From: Zygaena filipendulae
Taxonomy: Eukaryota > Arthropoda > Insecta > Lepidoptera > Zygaenidae
Direction: 5' to 3'
DNA: 64,000 bases
Assembly: GCA_907165275.2 (NCBI GenBank)
Contig: OU015672.1
Location: forward strand, 8,352,501 to 8,416,500
The number at the start of each line of letters is the position of its first letter. Positions within the stretch are counted from its first letter, which is position 1. Made by a program: the position numbers and the translations under genes. This document shows, piece after piece, positions 22,801 to 37,800 of the stretch. The notes beneath the pieces were generated by a model. That model worked only from the letters and a program-made list of their open reading frames with translations, ran no database searches and was not told where the DNA came from.

Positions 22801-25800
22801 TAGTTAAGTATAGATTTTTAAAACAAAATTGCCGCAATCAGAGGCGTTCAGTAAATTAATGTTAATTGGCATTTAATGAGATGTAACTTAATTAGTTAGA
22901 TTTCAATTAACATTAATTTATTTAACTTGTCTGATTGCGGCAGTTTTGTTTTAAAAATCTATACTTAACTAAGTAATCATTAAAATCGATTCTGAGTGCG
23001 GCGGTGAGTAACAAACATCCAAACATCCACACTTTCACATTTATTTTATAATATTGGCAGACGTGTACAACCTTAGTTCATATCTACGCTTTCAATCAGG
23101 CGAGATTATGGACAAATGTCTGACGAATCAGTTAAAAAAAAAAGATATGTGTAGAGTAGACAAGGAAGGCTTCACTCACCGTATGTGGTTGGTGTGCGAG
23201 TTGTTGTTGTGCGCGGCGCCCGGCTCGGCGTCGCCGTACGCGGCGTACTTGTGCGGCATCGCCTTGTAGCACGCGGCGCAGATCTGCACCATGCCTGCGC
23301 CGCCACCATCGGCACCGGGAACACAGAGCGTCGCGCACGCACTTCCATTACTTGCCACACCAGCTGCGCCCCGCGGTTTCGCCCGCGTGAAACGGTGTTT
23401 TTTTTTTTTTTTTTGTAACAACTCTTTTTCCCCGACATCCGGTTTGGATGAAACAAAGTCTATAGCTCCGGGCTTAGCTTAATCTACCTGCGAAAACCGC
23501 ATGACAATCTGTTCAGTAGATTCGGAGATTATCGTAACCAGACAGACAGACGGAAAATAAATTTAAATACTCTTTTTTTTGTGGTCGGTGGTGACTCTTC
23601 TTTTATCGTCCTCTGTTAATTTTTGTTACAAATATTCAATGTGCAGAATCGCGGATTCTACTCTTTTGTATAGATTTTAAGTGCAAATATACAGCTAAAA
23701 CGTGGACCGACCGACCGACCGACTTGGCATAGGCGTAACTAGCGGGGCAAGGGGCAGTCACACACACACATCGCCGCGCGCCAATATCCCAAGGTCAATG
23801 ACCTCGATCGAGCTGACCAGCTGATGCATCGCTCGCTCGCTGAAAAACTACCGAACTTATAATATTATTTTTTCGCTTATCCTGTTTGTTATAACGTATA
23901 CTATCAGCCCTGTAAATATTTGTAGCTAATTTTACCACATCTTATATATGTAATAATATGTAGTATATACCACGTGTGCTTGGTTTCCACGACACAAGCT
24001 CACAGCTTAGTGTGGTTAGGCTTAACGATGATGTGATCGTGTGGCCACTGCACCGCCCACTCACCTTGCGGACTGATCGGGCTCGCGTCCGGGTGCGGCT
24101 TGTGCGTGGTGATGAACGGGTAGTAGGGCTCCCGCTCGGGGTTCGGGCAGCAGTACACGAGCCGCAGCTGCGAGCTGGGCGCCGCCGCCGCGCACACGTA
24201 GCACACGAAGCTGGCGGTGGGCGTGTGCGCGTGCCCGTGGGCGTGGGCGTGGGCGAGCGTGTGCGCGTGCGCGTGCGCCGGCATCGGGGACGGCGAGTGC
24301 GAGTGGGAGTGGGCGCGCTGCGAGTGGTGCTGCGCGCACACATATATCGAACAGTTACCACCACATAATAACGACAGTTGAACCTCTACTTGAATGCTGT
24401 TTTAGGCGTGTATTTAAAGGTACGTCGTACTACGTAGGTTACCGCGGCAACTCCCAAATACAACGTGTTAATGAATTAACTGAAAACTAGAAAGTAGTTT
24501 GCTCAGAATCAACTAGCGAATCGATCGCACTATGTTTAATATAGGTTATATTTTTCATTTTCATCAGCCCATGTCTAAATTATTTATAATACAATATTTG
24601 GCGCGTACGCCGCCCGCAGCAAAAAAAAATCGCACCGGTAGGCGCGGGCGTAGCGCTTGGAATTTCGTAGATAGGTCAACTCCAAACTAACGTTGAATAA
24701 CTTTTAAAGTATAATTTTTTTCGCCATAAAATATATTTTAATCATATTATTGTTTATTATTGTAAATGGGGTGTATCGGATTTTCAGTTAATTCATTAAC
24801 ACGTTGTATATGAAAGTGCAACTCGTCGTAGTCTCAAAAACTATAATGACGTACTAACTGTTCCCTGGCGGTTTCACCCGCGGTAATTTGGGAGTTCCCG
24901 CGGATATTCCGTGATAAGAACACTGTGGCATTCTAGTGGTGGTAGAACTTTTAAAATCGGTTCAGTAGACGCAGAGATTACCCCCCTATAACCTCACAAA
25001 CTGTACCTTTCTTTCCTTGGTCCTACCAGTTGGTGGGTAGAACCACGACCACCGGTGGGGCTAATTAACAAAATTTTAGTTTTTACTCCGTCGTGTAGAT
25101 AAATAAAAAATATTGGATACGTATTTTTTTATTCGTTACGTAACAATCTAAAAAATAACGGAGACGTGACGTGTTGTGACGTCACAAGCCCCCCCTAAAC
25201 TCTCGATGCACTAAGTTTTTTTTTTTTTATTAATTCGAAACATCAAAATACCTATATAGATCTATACGTGCCTACTATTTTTTTTATTATCTAACTGACC
25301 GGACTAAACAGAATTTTGATCTCCGAAAACGTGTCTATTGTTTGCTTTCCGTGATGGTGTTCTACTGTAATGCCTGCACTACACTATCGCCGATGATCGT
25401 TGATCGTGTGATCGTGTGATCGGCGATAATGTGGACACCTCAACGCGACCACAGGCGATTCTCTTTGATGCATGCCCAAAAACCGGCAATTCACGGGTCG
25501 CAGGCGATCATAGACGATGATCGGCGAGTACAGCCGAGTGTGCCCTCTACACTATCGTGCTCGCGCATAATCGTCTGTACTCGGCGATAGTGTAGCGGAG
25601 GCATAAAATAACGATGCCAAAGTATGATGTACAAACGTAGGTACCGAGTTTTTTGGCGGGAATCAAAGATGGCGGTTCGGTCATTTATTTTCGTGTCGAT
25701 AAAAAATGGTTAAAAATGGATTTTGTAGTGTTATAAGGTGCTGTATTGGACAATAATTTTCACAGTGACATTTTTTGTGTGCTCAAGAAGATATATGACA

Positions 25801-28800
25801 TTTCGAGCCGACTTCTTCGGTATCCCCCGAGAGCTCCGAGAAAGTTATTGTAGTCTATTCAGTACCATGGCCTACAAGTTCAAACCGTCCAACGACGCTA
25901 AACGCTACCTAATTTGTGCATTTAACTAACTTATATTTGGACATAGATAAGCAATAGTGTGTTAACCCACACTGGAGAAATTTTGAGTAAATCGTGTTTT
26001 AAAAGTAGGAACGCCATTTTGTGTCAACATTTTTTATGTTAAACATTTAGTTACATATTTAAGCAATGTAATAAGGTAAACACACAATTTAAAAACTTTC
26101 CCTAACTCTCAAAGAATCGTTCTGAATCAATAACTTAATTTTGTGGGTTAACATGTTATTGCTTATCTGCGTCCATTTTAGTTGAAACTGGCTAAACGCA
26201 TTATATGCGAAGGCCAATGAGAAAAAGAAAGAAAACGGTACGTACCGAGTGGTGGGAGTGCGCCGCGACGGAGGACTTGTCGCCCGAGCTGGCGAGGCTG
26301 AGCGGCGAGGGGGGCAGCTGCGAGACGGGCCGCGTGCGCAGCGAGTACACGCGCTCGTTGCCCGGCACGTTGCGCATCTGGCGGCGCAACCGCCAACAAA
26401 AATCAAAATTCTAATTAGTCCGTCAGTTAGAAAATAAAAATACAATAGACACGTATTTTTTGCTTTTTCAAATAAATTAATATATACAGAGATAAAGCGC
26501 ATTTAAGTTTAGGGTGAGGGGGTCGTGACGTCACTAACCGCTAAAGCCGCCATACAAACTGTCAGAATAGTGACGTCACGCGAAATTTCAACTCAATATA
26601 TCGCCGTTATTTTTTGATTACGTAAAAAAAGAAAAAATACGTGTCCAATATTTTTTAATAATCTACAAGACGGACTAAAAATTAAAAATTAGTCAACATG
26701 CCTATTTACTTAAAAAATAACTTAAGTAACTGTAATTTAATTTATTAATGTAGTATTGTACTGAAATTTAATGTTATAGACGTCTAGTATTGAACTAATA
26801 GTACCTAGTTTAATAATGTTGCCAACACCTGTAAAGGGCAGCTGAGTTTTAAGAGCACTGTACGAGTATGAATACCTATTTAAGACCAACTGTAGGGGTT
26901 GAATTTTCAAAAAATCCTTTCTTATCGGATGCCTACGTCATACAAAGAACACACCCTCCAAGTGTCAGTCAGTCATTCAGGACAAAGCATTTCATATTAT
27001 GTACCTATAGATCCTTTTCTATTTCACTTAGTGAGCAATAAATACTTGTATACTTGAAAACAAAGATAAACCAGAGGAGTCGATAAGTTACAAGGGGGTA
27101 CGTCACTCGAACTATAAATACCGTACGCACGGACATACAAACGACGCGGAAGAAATCAAAAACCTAAACAAACACCACGAGTCCAGAGTTGGAAAGTTGC
27201 AAACCGTACACGGCCGAGCGGCCGGGAGGTTATCGCGCGCGGCCCCGCTCCGTCGGGTCGGAGGTTCGGGGGCGACGGTGTTATCGACAGACGTGTACAC
27301 AACGAACACAAACAAACATGAGACAGAATCATGATCCGCGCAAACAGATCCACGTCGCGGTGATCCGTGATAATGTAAATATGAAACTGCGGCGATAACG
27401 ATCCGACCCGTAGGGGCACGATAAAAATAATAGTATTATCTTTATAATATCGTTTACGAGCATAATTAACGTATAATGTACTAGCCGTCCCACGCGGTTT
27501 CACCCGCGTTAATTTAGGAGGCCTCGCGGAAATTTCGGGATGAAAAGTGCCCTATAGTCGCTTCGCGTGCAAATCCGCGTAAGAGCAGTTTGTAAATACC
27601 GCGTAACAGCAAAACGCGCAAAATTCAAATAAGTGACTGCACAAAATCTAAGCCAACAGCGAGTAAATTTACGTAATTTTCCAAAAATAAAGAAAGTTGT
27701 AAAGAACAAGCTGTTAAGTTCAGTCGGTGATAAGAATTAATATCGCTGAGATATTAAGGTTTTTTCTTCCTCCTGTAAAAAAGCAAATACGCGGTCTTTA
27801 CACGTTGCTCTTACGCGGATTCGCAAGCACTGCGACGCCATGCCTCTCAGAACTACCGTATATTCCTATAAGTAAAGGAATTTTCAAAATCGGTTCAGTA
27901 GATGCAGAGATTACCTCGTACAACTTCACAAACTCACAAACTTTACCTCTTTATAATATTCGTATAGACTATCTGTTGCCCGCGGTTTTACCCATGTTAA
28001 TTACGAAATTCTCACAAGAACTCCGTGTGTGCAATAAAGAGTATATTTGATTTGATTTGATAAAAATGCCCTATGTCCTTCTCTGAACCCCTGACATCGT
28101 GTATTCAAAATTTCACGCTGATGCTGATTGGTTGAGCCGTTAAGGGGTGAAAGCATAACAAACAAACTCACTTTCGCATTTATAATAATTAATTGTAACA
28201 CATAGTAAGCACGTTGTCGAATGTACCTTATGTTTTCAATCTACGAGTATTTATTTTATTTTATAACCAACGCCTGAGACTAAATCTACATTAATATCAG
28301 TGTCATTATTATAAATGCGAATGTGATTTTGTTTCTCTGTCCGTTTGTTACAATTTCACCTCTCAACTACTCAACCGATCATCATAAAAATTGTTAGGGG
28401 TACAGAAAAGGACAAAGAGTGTTAATGTATATTAGAACACCGGCTTCCTACTAGATTATTTTCCCTATGCACCCCTATGGTTGTCTAGAAGAGACCGCTC
28501 TGAGCGATAAGACCGCCGATTGTGACACTGTGTAGTAAAATTGTTTTTTTTTTAAATATATTATTTATTTTAAGTGTAGTATGTGTGTTAAAATAAGTAA
28601 TTAAAACTCGCCATTATTATCCTTTGTATCTTCGTGATTACTCTCTGTATCAAAGAATTCTTTTATCACAATAGAAATATGATAAGTGTTTGTGTAAATA
28701 ATTTAAATGTACCTGAATGATTAAAATATTAATATCATAAATTAAAGATTGTTTCAAAGCAATCTAAAAGATTATCAGTTAATTCCTAACCTAACTCATC

Positions 28801-31800
28801 GAGCCGATAACAACGAAGTGTGGTTGCCTATTTAATTACTTTCGTGATACTGAAAAATAAAATCAATACTAGCTGTCCCCCGTGATTTCATCCCGGTAAT
28901 TTCGGAGTTCCCGCGGAGATTGCGAGAAAAAGTACTCTGTGTCCTTCTTTGTATCCCGACAGTAGTTAACGGTGATTAGCTGTTCCCCGCATTAGTGCCG
29001 GAGTTCCCGCGGAAATTCCGGGATAAAACTATCCTATCTTATAAGTTGGACCATATTATAAATGGTTACGAAATTTTATCAAAATCCGTTCAGTAGTTTC
29101 GGAGTACATCGCGGACAAACAACGTGACACGTGATTTATATATATTAAGACTAGCTGTCCCCCGCGTTTTCATCCTCGGTAATTTTGGAGTTCCCGCGGA
29201 GGTTGCGGGAAAAAAGTACTCTATGTCCTTCAGTTCCCGAGGGAATTCCGGGATAAAAACTATCCTATCTTTTAAGTTGGACCATATTATAAACGGTTGC
29301 AAAATTTTATCAAAATCCGTTCAGTAGTTTCGGAGTCCATCGCGGACAAACAACGTGACACGTGATTTATATATATTAGATTTATAAATATTTCATAACT
29401 AAAAATAACAAAACAAATAAGTAACATTGTGAAAAGCGAATGAACATAATATGAAAACGGAACAGACGATATAGAAGATAAAGCGAATACAAATTGATAT
29501 AAAATCGGTCACGAATTAAACGCTTACTCAAATACTTAAAGGCTCAAGATAAAAAATAACGATATTGATAATTAAACATGGAAAAAAATCGATTAATTGG
29601 ACATAGATAATAATTAATAATAATATAATCGATTGGAAATAAATAACGATGAAACAAATTATATCTAAGTATATATTATATTTTTTTTATCAAACTGATT
29701 GTAAAATGCATTATTATCATCAGTCGGACAATAATAATAATTATGACTTCAAAACTACGACGACGACGGTCCCGACCACAGATCAGAAAATAACATAGAA
29801 GGGACATTAACTTAGTTTAGTATGAAAACAAATGAAATCCAGTGTCGCCGGGTGATTTTCGCACACAAAACTATTATGCATCACGCACTAAAACATTCAT
29901 TAACATCCAAGAAATGTATTAAACGCTTTATCGTTATGTTTTTACTTAGTCACTGTTTTCAAAATTCACAGTTTTGAGAATATTTATTTTATTTATTTAC
30001 TAGCTGTGCCCCGCGGTGTTACCCGCGGAAATTTCGGAGATCCCGCAGGAATTCCGGAATGCAAAGTACCTACCCTATGTCCTTCTCTGTACCCCTGACA
30101 ATGTGTACCTAAGTATGCAAAATTTCATGAGATTCCACCGACCGGAGTTCCTGCGGGAATTCCGGGATAAAAAGTATCCTATGTCCGTTTCTGGTTCTAA
30201 GCTACCTCCGCACCAATTTTCAGCCAAATCGGTTCAGCCGTTCTTGAGTTATAAGTGGAGTACCTAACTAACACGACTTTCTTTTATATATATAGATTTA
30301 AGTACACAAAACAGATTGTAGTCATTACAGATATTGTGGTAAATACTTGGGATGGCAGCAAAAGAAGTTTTGGGCAAGTTAGAGCATTTACTCTAACTTC
30401 CTTTGCAACGATGGCGCGCCTGCCCCGCCTACATGTCCTCTCTAGTTAATGTATCTGCTCTGTGTTCCCAATCATTTATTATTAAGTCATCGACATTATT
30501 GTTACAAGTTGACAGTTGACAGTTATGTTCTTCATTAGTCTCGCCTCTATCTCACGTGTTCAATATACTCTATTGCCATACGACCAAGACGAGCTAACGA
30601 CTCATATTTATTACACACTATTTATTGTGCCCCGCGGTTTCACCCGCGTTAATTTCAGAGTTCCCGCGGGAATTCCAGGATAAAAAGTACCCTATGTGTT
30701 AATCTGATTGTATAAGCTACATTATTGTAAAGTTTCATTTAAATCCACCCAGTAGTTTTTGCGTGAAAGAGTAACAAACATCCATCCATCCATACATACT
30801 TACAAACTTTCTCGTTTATAATATTAGTAGGACTAGCTGTTCCCCGCGGTTCCACCCGAGGTAATTTTAGAGATCCTGCGGGAATTCTGGGGTTAAAAAT
30901 ACCCTATGTCCTTCTATGTAACCCTGACAACGTGTATGCCAAACATGATCGGTTGAGTAGTTAAGGCGAGAAAGCGTAACGAAATATTTTTTCCGAGAAT
31001 TGCAACATTTGGCTTGTATCCAGGGTACGAAAATCAAAATTATATTTAGTCCGTCTTGGAGATTAATAAAAACTAAGACATGAATTTTTTGCTATTTCAA
31101 GTTACTGTAAAAATACTAAGATAAAACGCAATAAAGTTTAGGAGTGGGAACTCTTGACGTCATAACGTGCTATAAACTGTAGCACGGCGTGACGTCACGT
31201 GACATTCCAACTTAATGTATCTCCGTTATTTTTGATTACGTAAAAAATGAAAAAATAAGTGTCCAATATGTTTTATTAATCTACAAGACTGACTAAAAAT
31301 AATTTGGTTGACAAGACCCTTATTATGGTTATATTTAAACCAATTTAAAAAAAACCTACACCAATTCTATATCTAAACCTTCCTCATGAATCACTCTATC
31401 TACTGGCGAAAATCGTAGAAAATCCATTTAGTCGGTTTTGGGTTTACCGTAAACAGACAGACGGACGCGACGGAGGGCAATGTTTTATAATATGTAGTGA
31501 TAATATTGACAGTGATAAAGCTGGTCAGGGTCGTGACACGACCGGTCGAGACAACCCAACTGATAAAAGTTAACTTCTTAAGCATAACGAGTATTCACAA
31601 AGCGCATACAACCGGATTTCTACAAGTACATGATAAAAGTATACGCTTTGATACAAAATAATTATTATAACAATTTTTTTTTTATGACAGCAACAATTTA
31701 CCGATCACTCATATTCACGTCGATGGCGATATCGAGTTGAGATATGGACGTAAGCTGTTGTCATTAAGGCTATGGAGACGGGTCAATGCTTCGATAAGCG

Positions 31801-34800
31801 CTTACCGATGCTCAACAGATAAGATAACAGAATGTTGTGTAGTTAAAATTTAAACGTTACACACAATCGCAACTAGAAATTAGATTTGACATAGGTAAGT
31901 TATTATAAAGTTGACGCGAGTTCCGATTCCAATGTGTAAACGCATCATCATCAGAGCCCAAAATCGAATTGTCAATCAGAGACGACACTTTTGAAACCCT
32001 ACGAAAAGGACACCAACGAACGACCGTTCTGACGTAATAAAATTGAAAAAAATAGTTGACAGGGACCGAGTCAATCGCAGCACGAAGCACGAAGGGCAAA
32101 CGAAAAAACTAGAAGGCGAATATTAACCAGAGAGTATTAACATGAAGATAACGTGAATCTGTGACGGGCGCTACCGCGAGACGGTGTTGAGCTAAACGGA
32201 GCGGGAGACACCTATGTAAATATAGAAATAAAATTAAAAAAAAAGAACTGTCAAAGCCAACGACTGTGTGCGTCACAGTGCTAACGATGCTACCACCTGG
32301 ATATACAGAGAGAAAGAGGTTTACACAACGAACTTTGGCCCGGTTTTATACTTCTACAATTCCACACTAGAAGTGTAATACCTTCCATAGCTAAACGGGG
32401 TGATAAAACAAACAACAGGGCTTTATATGGTATCTATCCTGACAATAGTTCAAACCAATTCTGGAATATTATTGATAACCGTTTGTCTGTACAGATTGGA
32501 TTTATTAATGGTGAAGGTGAAAACAGTTGTATCATCCATCTAGATTTGATTTCTAACTCATCGCGAGAGTTTTTTAAGTTTTGTCGTGCCAAAATTACAT
32601 TAGGTTAAGAATTTGTTTGAGGCTTAAATTAAGTTAGTCAAGAGGTACAAATGTTCATAATACAGATTTATTCAATATTGGCTATTGCCCACAGCTCTGA
32701 TCGCATAGATTTTGGAATATGCCTGGCGCCACAGCTACACCAATAGTATTTTGACACAAAACCAACTCTTTTTACGGTTACAAGGCACCCGAAAATCTTT
32801 ACTCATTACCAGTGGCACAAGTTTTGTATAATACGCAAACAACAAACAGACAGGCAGCCTGACATTCAACCTTCACTCTGGCTTCTATGAGTAATAATAT
32901 TAAAACCGCTCGTAAACATTCCTATAGTACAAAAACACGCCAGTAACTTTTATTATATGCAATAGATTCTTATTGTAAAGATATTAAGCAAAGAGTTATT
33001 GTTTATCAATGGCATTATTTGTAAAGGTGCGTTTGTAACGATATAGCGTGTTTGCACTGCGCGCTGTAAGAAACGTGTCACGGCTCGAAATGTGTGTTTG
33101 TCTCTGCATTTGAATTATGATAAGTTGATAAAACAACGCAGCGTAATGAAATAGAATATTTTGTTGAGTAACCAAAACGAGAACGTGGCGGTGCATGTTG
33201 AGAAATAAGAATATAACGAAAGAAAGAATTGAGAAATGGGAACACAGATTTAGAAATAGTTATAAATCCTTACTTATATTATAAATGCGAAAGTGAGTTT
33301 GTTACGCTTTCACGCCACAACGGCTCCAACGGATCATTATGAAATTTTGCATGCACGTTGTCAGGGATACAGAGAAGGACATAGGGTACTTTTTATCCCA
33401 GATTTCCCGCGGGAACTCTGAAATTGCCGCGAGAAACAGCTAATTACTTAAATAAACTTATAGTTTATAGTAAAACTTTAAATGGCCTAAGTAGGTCCTA
33501 GGTACATGTATTTTAACTGTATCTGATATTTCCTAACTTTTTCAAGATACAGCATGAACTTATTTGCGAAATTGATGGCACCTAATATGACTAATTGCAT
33601 TATTATCCTTCTAAATTTCAACTATCTTTACAGAGACACGACAATTTTTCGTCCTCTCACACAATGACTTCAACCTAAACACAGTATACAGCACTTTACC
33701 TTACAAATCACGGGTGATCTATCGTCCTTCCCGCACATGCGCACTATCATTGCGTACCTCTCCCGGATCACTTTAAGTTCAAACACCGGCACAGAAAGCA
33801 GACAAACTCAATCGGCATCACAATTCAAACGGAGCACATCACATTCAGCGAACGAGGGATGCACATGGTTACTGATATCACATATCACACACATAAAAAT
33901 TTATATTTATCACCGGCAAATCACAGGTTGGACACCGTCGCGATAATACGTTCGCTATCTAGTTTTAACATTCGATCACGAAATAACTATGGACTTGACA
34001 GGCGGAGGTTGCCGGATGCACGTGCGCTGTTTTGTGCGCGCGCGACTGTTCTGCGCCCGACCGCGCGGGTTGGTACGAGTCTGACATTAAACTACGATAA
34101 CTTTTGTGGGTCAACAGTGACAAATTTCACTGGTCGGTGTTCACAATTCATTATGGACCCGTTGTTTTTAGCGTGGATCCATCGTGTTTACATAGACGAC
34201 GTCATCGTTGGCACAGGTGTGATTTTTTTCTATAAATACATTTTTTTATTTCATATTTAATTGCGTGTTGTATTGCCATACTCGTTGTCTTTAATTACTG
34301 GTTTAATATACAGTATGTAAATTAATTTTTAGTTTATCACTACATAGTATAAAACAAAGTCGCTTCCCGCTGTCTGTCTGTCCCTATGTATGCTTAGTTC
34401 TTTAAAACTACGCAACGGATTTTCATGCGGTTTTCACCACAGTGATTCATGAGGAAAGTTTATAATATATGTTATCCTGGAATTTCCGCGGGAACTCCGA
34501 AATTACCGCGGGTGAAACCGAGAGGGAACGGCTAGTTTTATGATAATAATATCAATATTTTAGGTAAATTATTATCGCTGTAGGTTTGTGTATAAAATGG
34601 TAGATGTTATAATTTTAAAATTAACCCTTTCACCGCCATCCCCGTACTATCACGATCTACGAAAGACGTGCTCTTGGGGCCAGAAACGTAATTTTACGTT
34701 ACTACAAACTTATATTTATTAGATAAAATTGAGTTTCAAAAACGCGACGGTGGAAGGGGGTTATTATCCTAACATTGCGCAATCAACGAAACGTTTATAA

Positions 34801-37800
34801 ATTCTTATCATATTTCGCTTTCTCATTAGTGATTTTAATTGTTTATTATGGATGTATGTAAAACTAAGTATACAACTATACAATTATGCAATATCCGCTG
34901 TAGATACGATAAATATCAAAATTAAAAGAAAGGACCTAGACCACATTAGCATAAACAATCATACGTCTGTCCGTAGACACGAAGCGATGGTTTCCGTATT
35001 TACAGGTTTTTCCTTACATAATATGTACGCATTTATCCAGTTAATATTGCGTTAAATATGTATGGATATTTTCAAAACACAATTGGTTTCAAAGTCAGTG
35101 AATATTTTTCTAGTCGTTGAATATTTTTCTAATATGAAGGTACTTGAATGTTAATTAAAAGATATACAATTTATTTTTAATTGTTGTTTCTTCTTTATTG
35201 CTGTATTGATATTAAAAACGCGAAAGTTTGTATGGATGTATGTTTATTAGTCTTTCACGCAAAAACTACCGAATAGATTTTAATGAAACTTTACAATAAT
35301 AATAGGTTATATATCTGAATAACACATAGGGTTCACTTTTTATCCCGGAATTCCCGCGGGATCTCCTGAAATAAACGCGGGTGAAACCGCGGAGATTAGC
35401 CTTTCGGAAGCTCCTAGTTTCCATATTAAGTATACAAATCCTCATCCCTCAAGGATACTGCAATCTAATATCAGTGAGACAATTTTTAGAATAGGTTCAG
35501 TAGGTAGTTGCAAAGATTTTCGAGACTAAAGACAAACAAATCTCACCTCTCAATAAAATATTGTTAAATTTATTAAATATCACACTAGCTTTATAAAAGC
35601 GAATCTCTGGGTGTATTATTATTGTACGAGTTTGCAGTGAGCGAGGTAGCGATAGGAGGTTCCACCGCTCCAGCAGGTGTAGGTGACGGTGGGTTCGATT
35701 CCCGGTGAGGGCGGGCTTTGTGTGATAAACACGAGGTTCCACTGTCCAGTCTGGGCGTGTTTATATCTAGACATAGACATAACTTTATTTGGCATCACAA
35801 AATTTCTTAAAAGTAATACATGCATCAAATTTAAAATGAATCGTATATAGTTGCCGTGATGCCAAAATGGACACCGTCTCAGCATATGCTGTCGCATAAA
35901 CCAATCTAATATCGCATATCTAATAATATCTATCCTATAATATACAAGCTGTGGTAAAATTAACTGCAAATATTTACAGGGTTGAAAGTATACACCGTTA
36001 TGAACATGTTCAAATATAAACAATACCTAAATAAGATTTTCTATTGAAAAAAAAAATCAATTAAAAAGAAAACAACCTATGAAGGCGGTATACATTACCG
36101 CGCGCCGGTATCTTAAGGTCAACGACCTCGATCGAGCTGACCAACTGATGTGTGCGTGGCGCGTGCCTTGTATACGTATTAGTGAGCTACGTGTATTGTG
36201 TACCTTGTAAATGTAGTTGTTGTTAGTTGTTGTATACGTATGCTGTAAATTTTTGTGTTGTGTCAAATAAAGTTTATCAATTCAATTCAATTTAATATTT
36301 TTCAAGGAATTTATTTATATCATATTCTGAAAAACTACCAAACTTATAATATTATTTTTTCGCTTATCCTATTTGTTATAACGTATACTTTCAACCCTGT
36401 AAATATTTGCAGCTAATTTTACCACATCTTATATAGTATTACGTATTAACATGTAATATATTATACCGTGTGTTGCCTGGTTGACCACGACAAAAGCTTA
36501 TAGCTTAGTGTGGGATCGAGTAGATCCGTGTGCTGGGAAGTGTTATTGTTATGATTGTACGAGTATAGTGTGCGTATATGACAGTGAGCGAGGCGGCGCC
36601 ACTGACCTGGTAGGAGTTCCACTGCTGCAGCAGGTGCTGGTGGCAGGCGAGGCAGGCGCGCACCGTGCCCTGCGCGTCCTTGGGCCGGGAGCGCGGCGGC
36701 CGCGGGTGCTGCTCGCCGAAGATGGGGAAGTACGGCTGCTTGTTCTGCAGACACACAGACACGCAAACACATCGTTATACACATGGCTACTACTAGCTGT
36801 CTCACGCGGTTTCACCCGTTATAAGTATATAAACCTTCCTTTTGGATCACTCTGTATAAACCGCACGAAAAACGATTCAGTAGATTCTGAGTCGGACGCG
36901 GTGGAGGCGTTTATTTTATAATATGTAAGGATGAGCAACATTTCTTTTTTTAATCAATTAAGGCTTGGCAACTGGGCCTAAAGACCTACAGGCACTAAAC
37001 TTATAAAGTTATATGTATATATTACATAATTTACAGTCCCTAAAATTATAAAAATTAATGCAATGAGAATTAAAATATCCACATGCTACAACTTTTTTTG
37101 GACTTTTCAAAGTTTGTCTACTGTATCGATTTGTATGTATACTATACTTCACCTATATTTTCACATTGCACTTTCACAAAATGCGATGTATTGCTATTCT
37201 AAATAAAATTATAAATGAAAATTTATTTAAAATTTCAAATTTTTAAGAGTTATTTGCAATCAGACAATGCAACGTATTGTCGGTGAGTCAATCCGCCGTT
37301 TATATTAATGACGGACCGTCGACAACCCTACGCCGCCCCGCACCCGTCGGTGGCCAACCCTGGGGGACGCGAGCAAGCGAGAAATAAACTCCAATAAACA
37401 ACGGATAGCGGCGTGTCAAAGATCATCGGCTGAAAAACATATTATTATTTATAGAGAGTAAGATAATGGCAACAAATACATTCTGTACTCGGGCTATCTG
37501 GTCGTCAAAGGTCACCGAGGCATTATGAACTCTATCGCAAACGGATAAGAACTTTATTCATACATTGCAGAAAGATAAAGCTAACGTAATTTATTAAAAA
37601 TAAAATAAAAAAACAGTAGTTACTTATTAAAAGGGCTCAACTTTGATTATTATTCATACTATATATAGGAATTCAGTGTTGAGTCCAAAAAGAAGAAAAA
37701 AAAATATATATATAAGAATATTTTTTATTCGGTGCGCAAACTTTTACAAATTAAACTTAACGGAGTTTTAATAAACACCTTTCTTTTTTTTAAACTATAC

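Noticed and set aside
25738..25929. 63-codon plus-strand ORF ([19 protein letters not shown]...)
   Set aside because: It has a plausible composition but no recognisable family, no splice context, and ends into MITE C; too weak to call a gene.
33859..34260. 133-codon plus-strand ORF
   Set aside because: It overlaps the CpG-rich block and shows no domain; chance open frame in GC-rich DNA is more likely.
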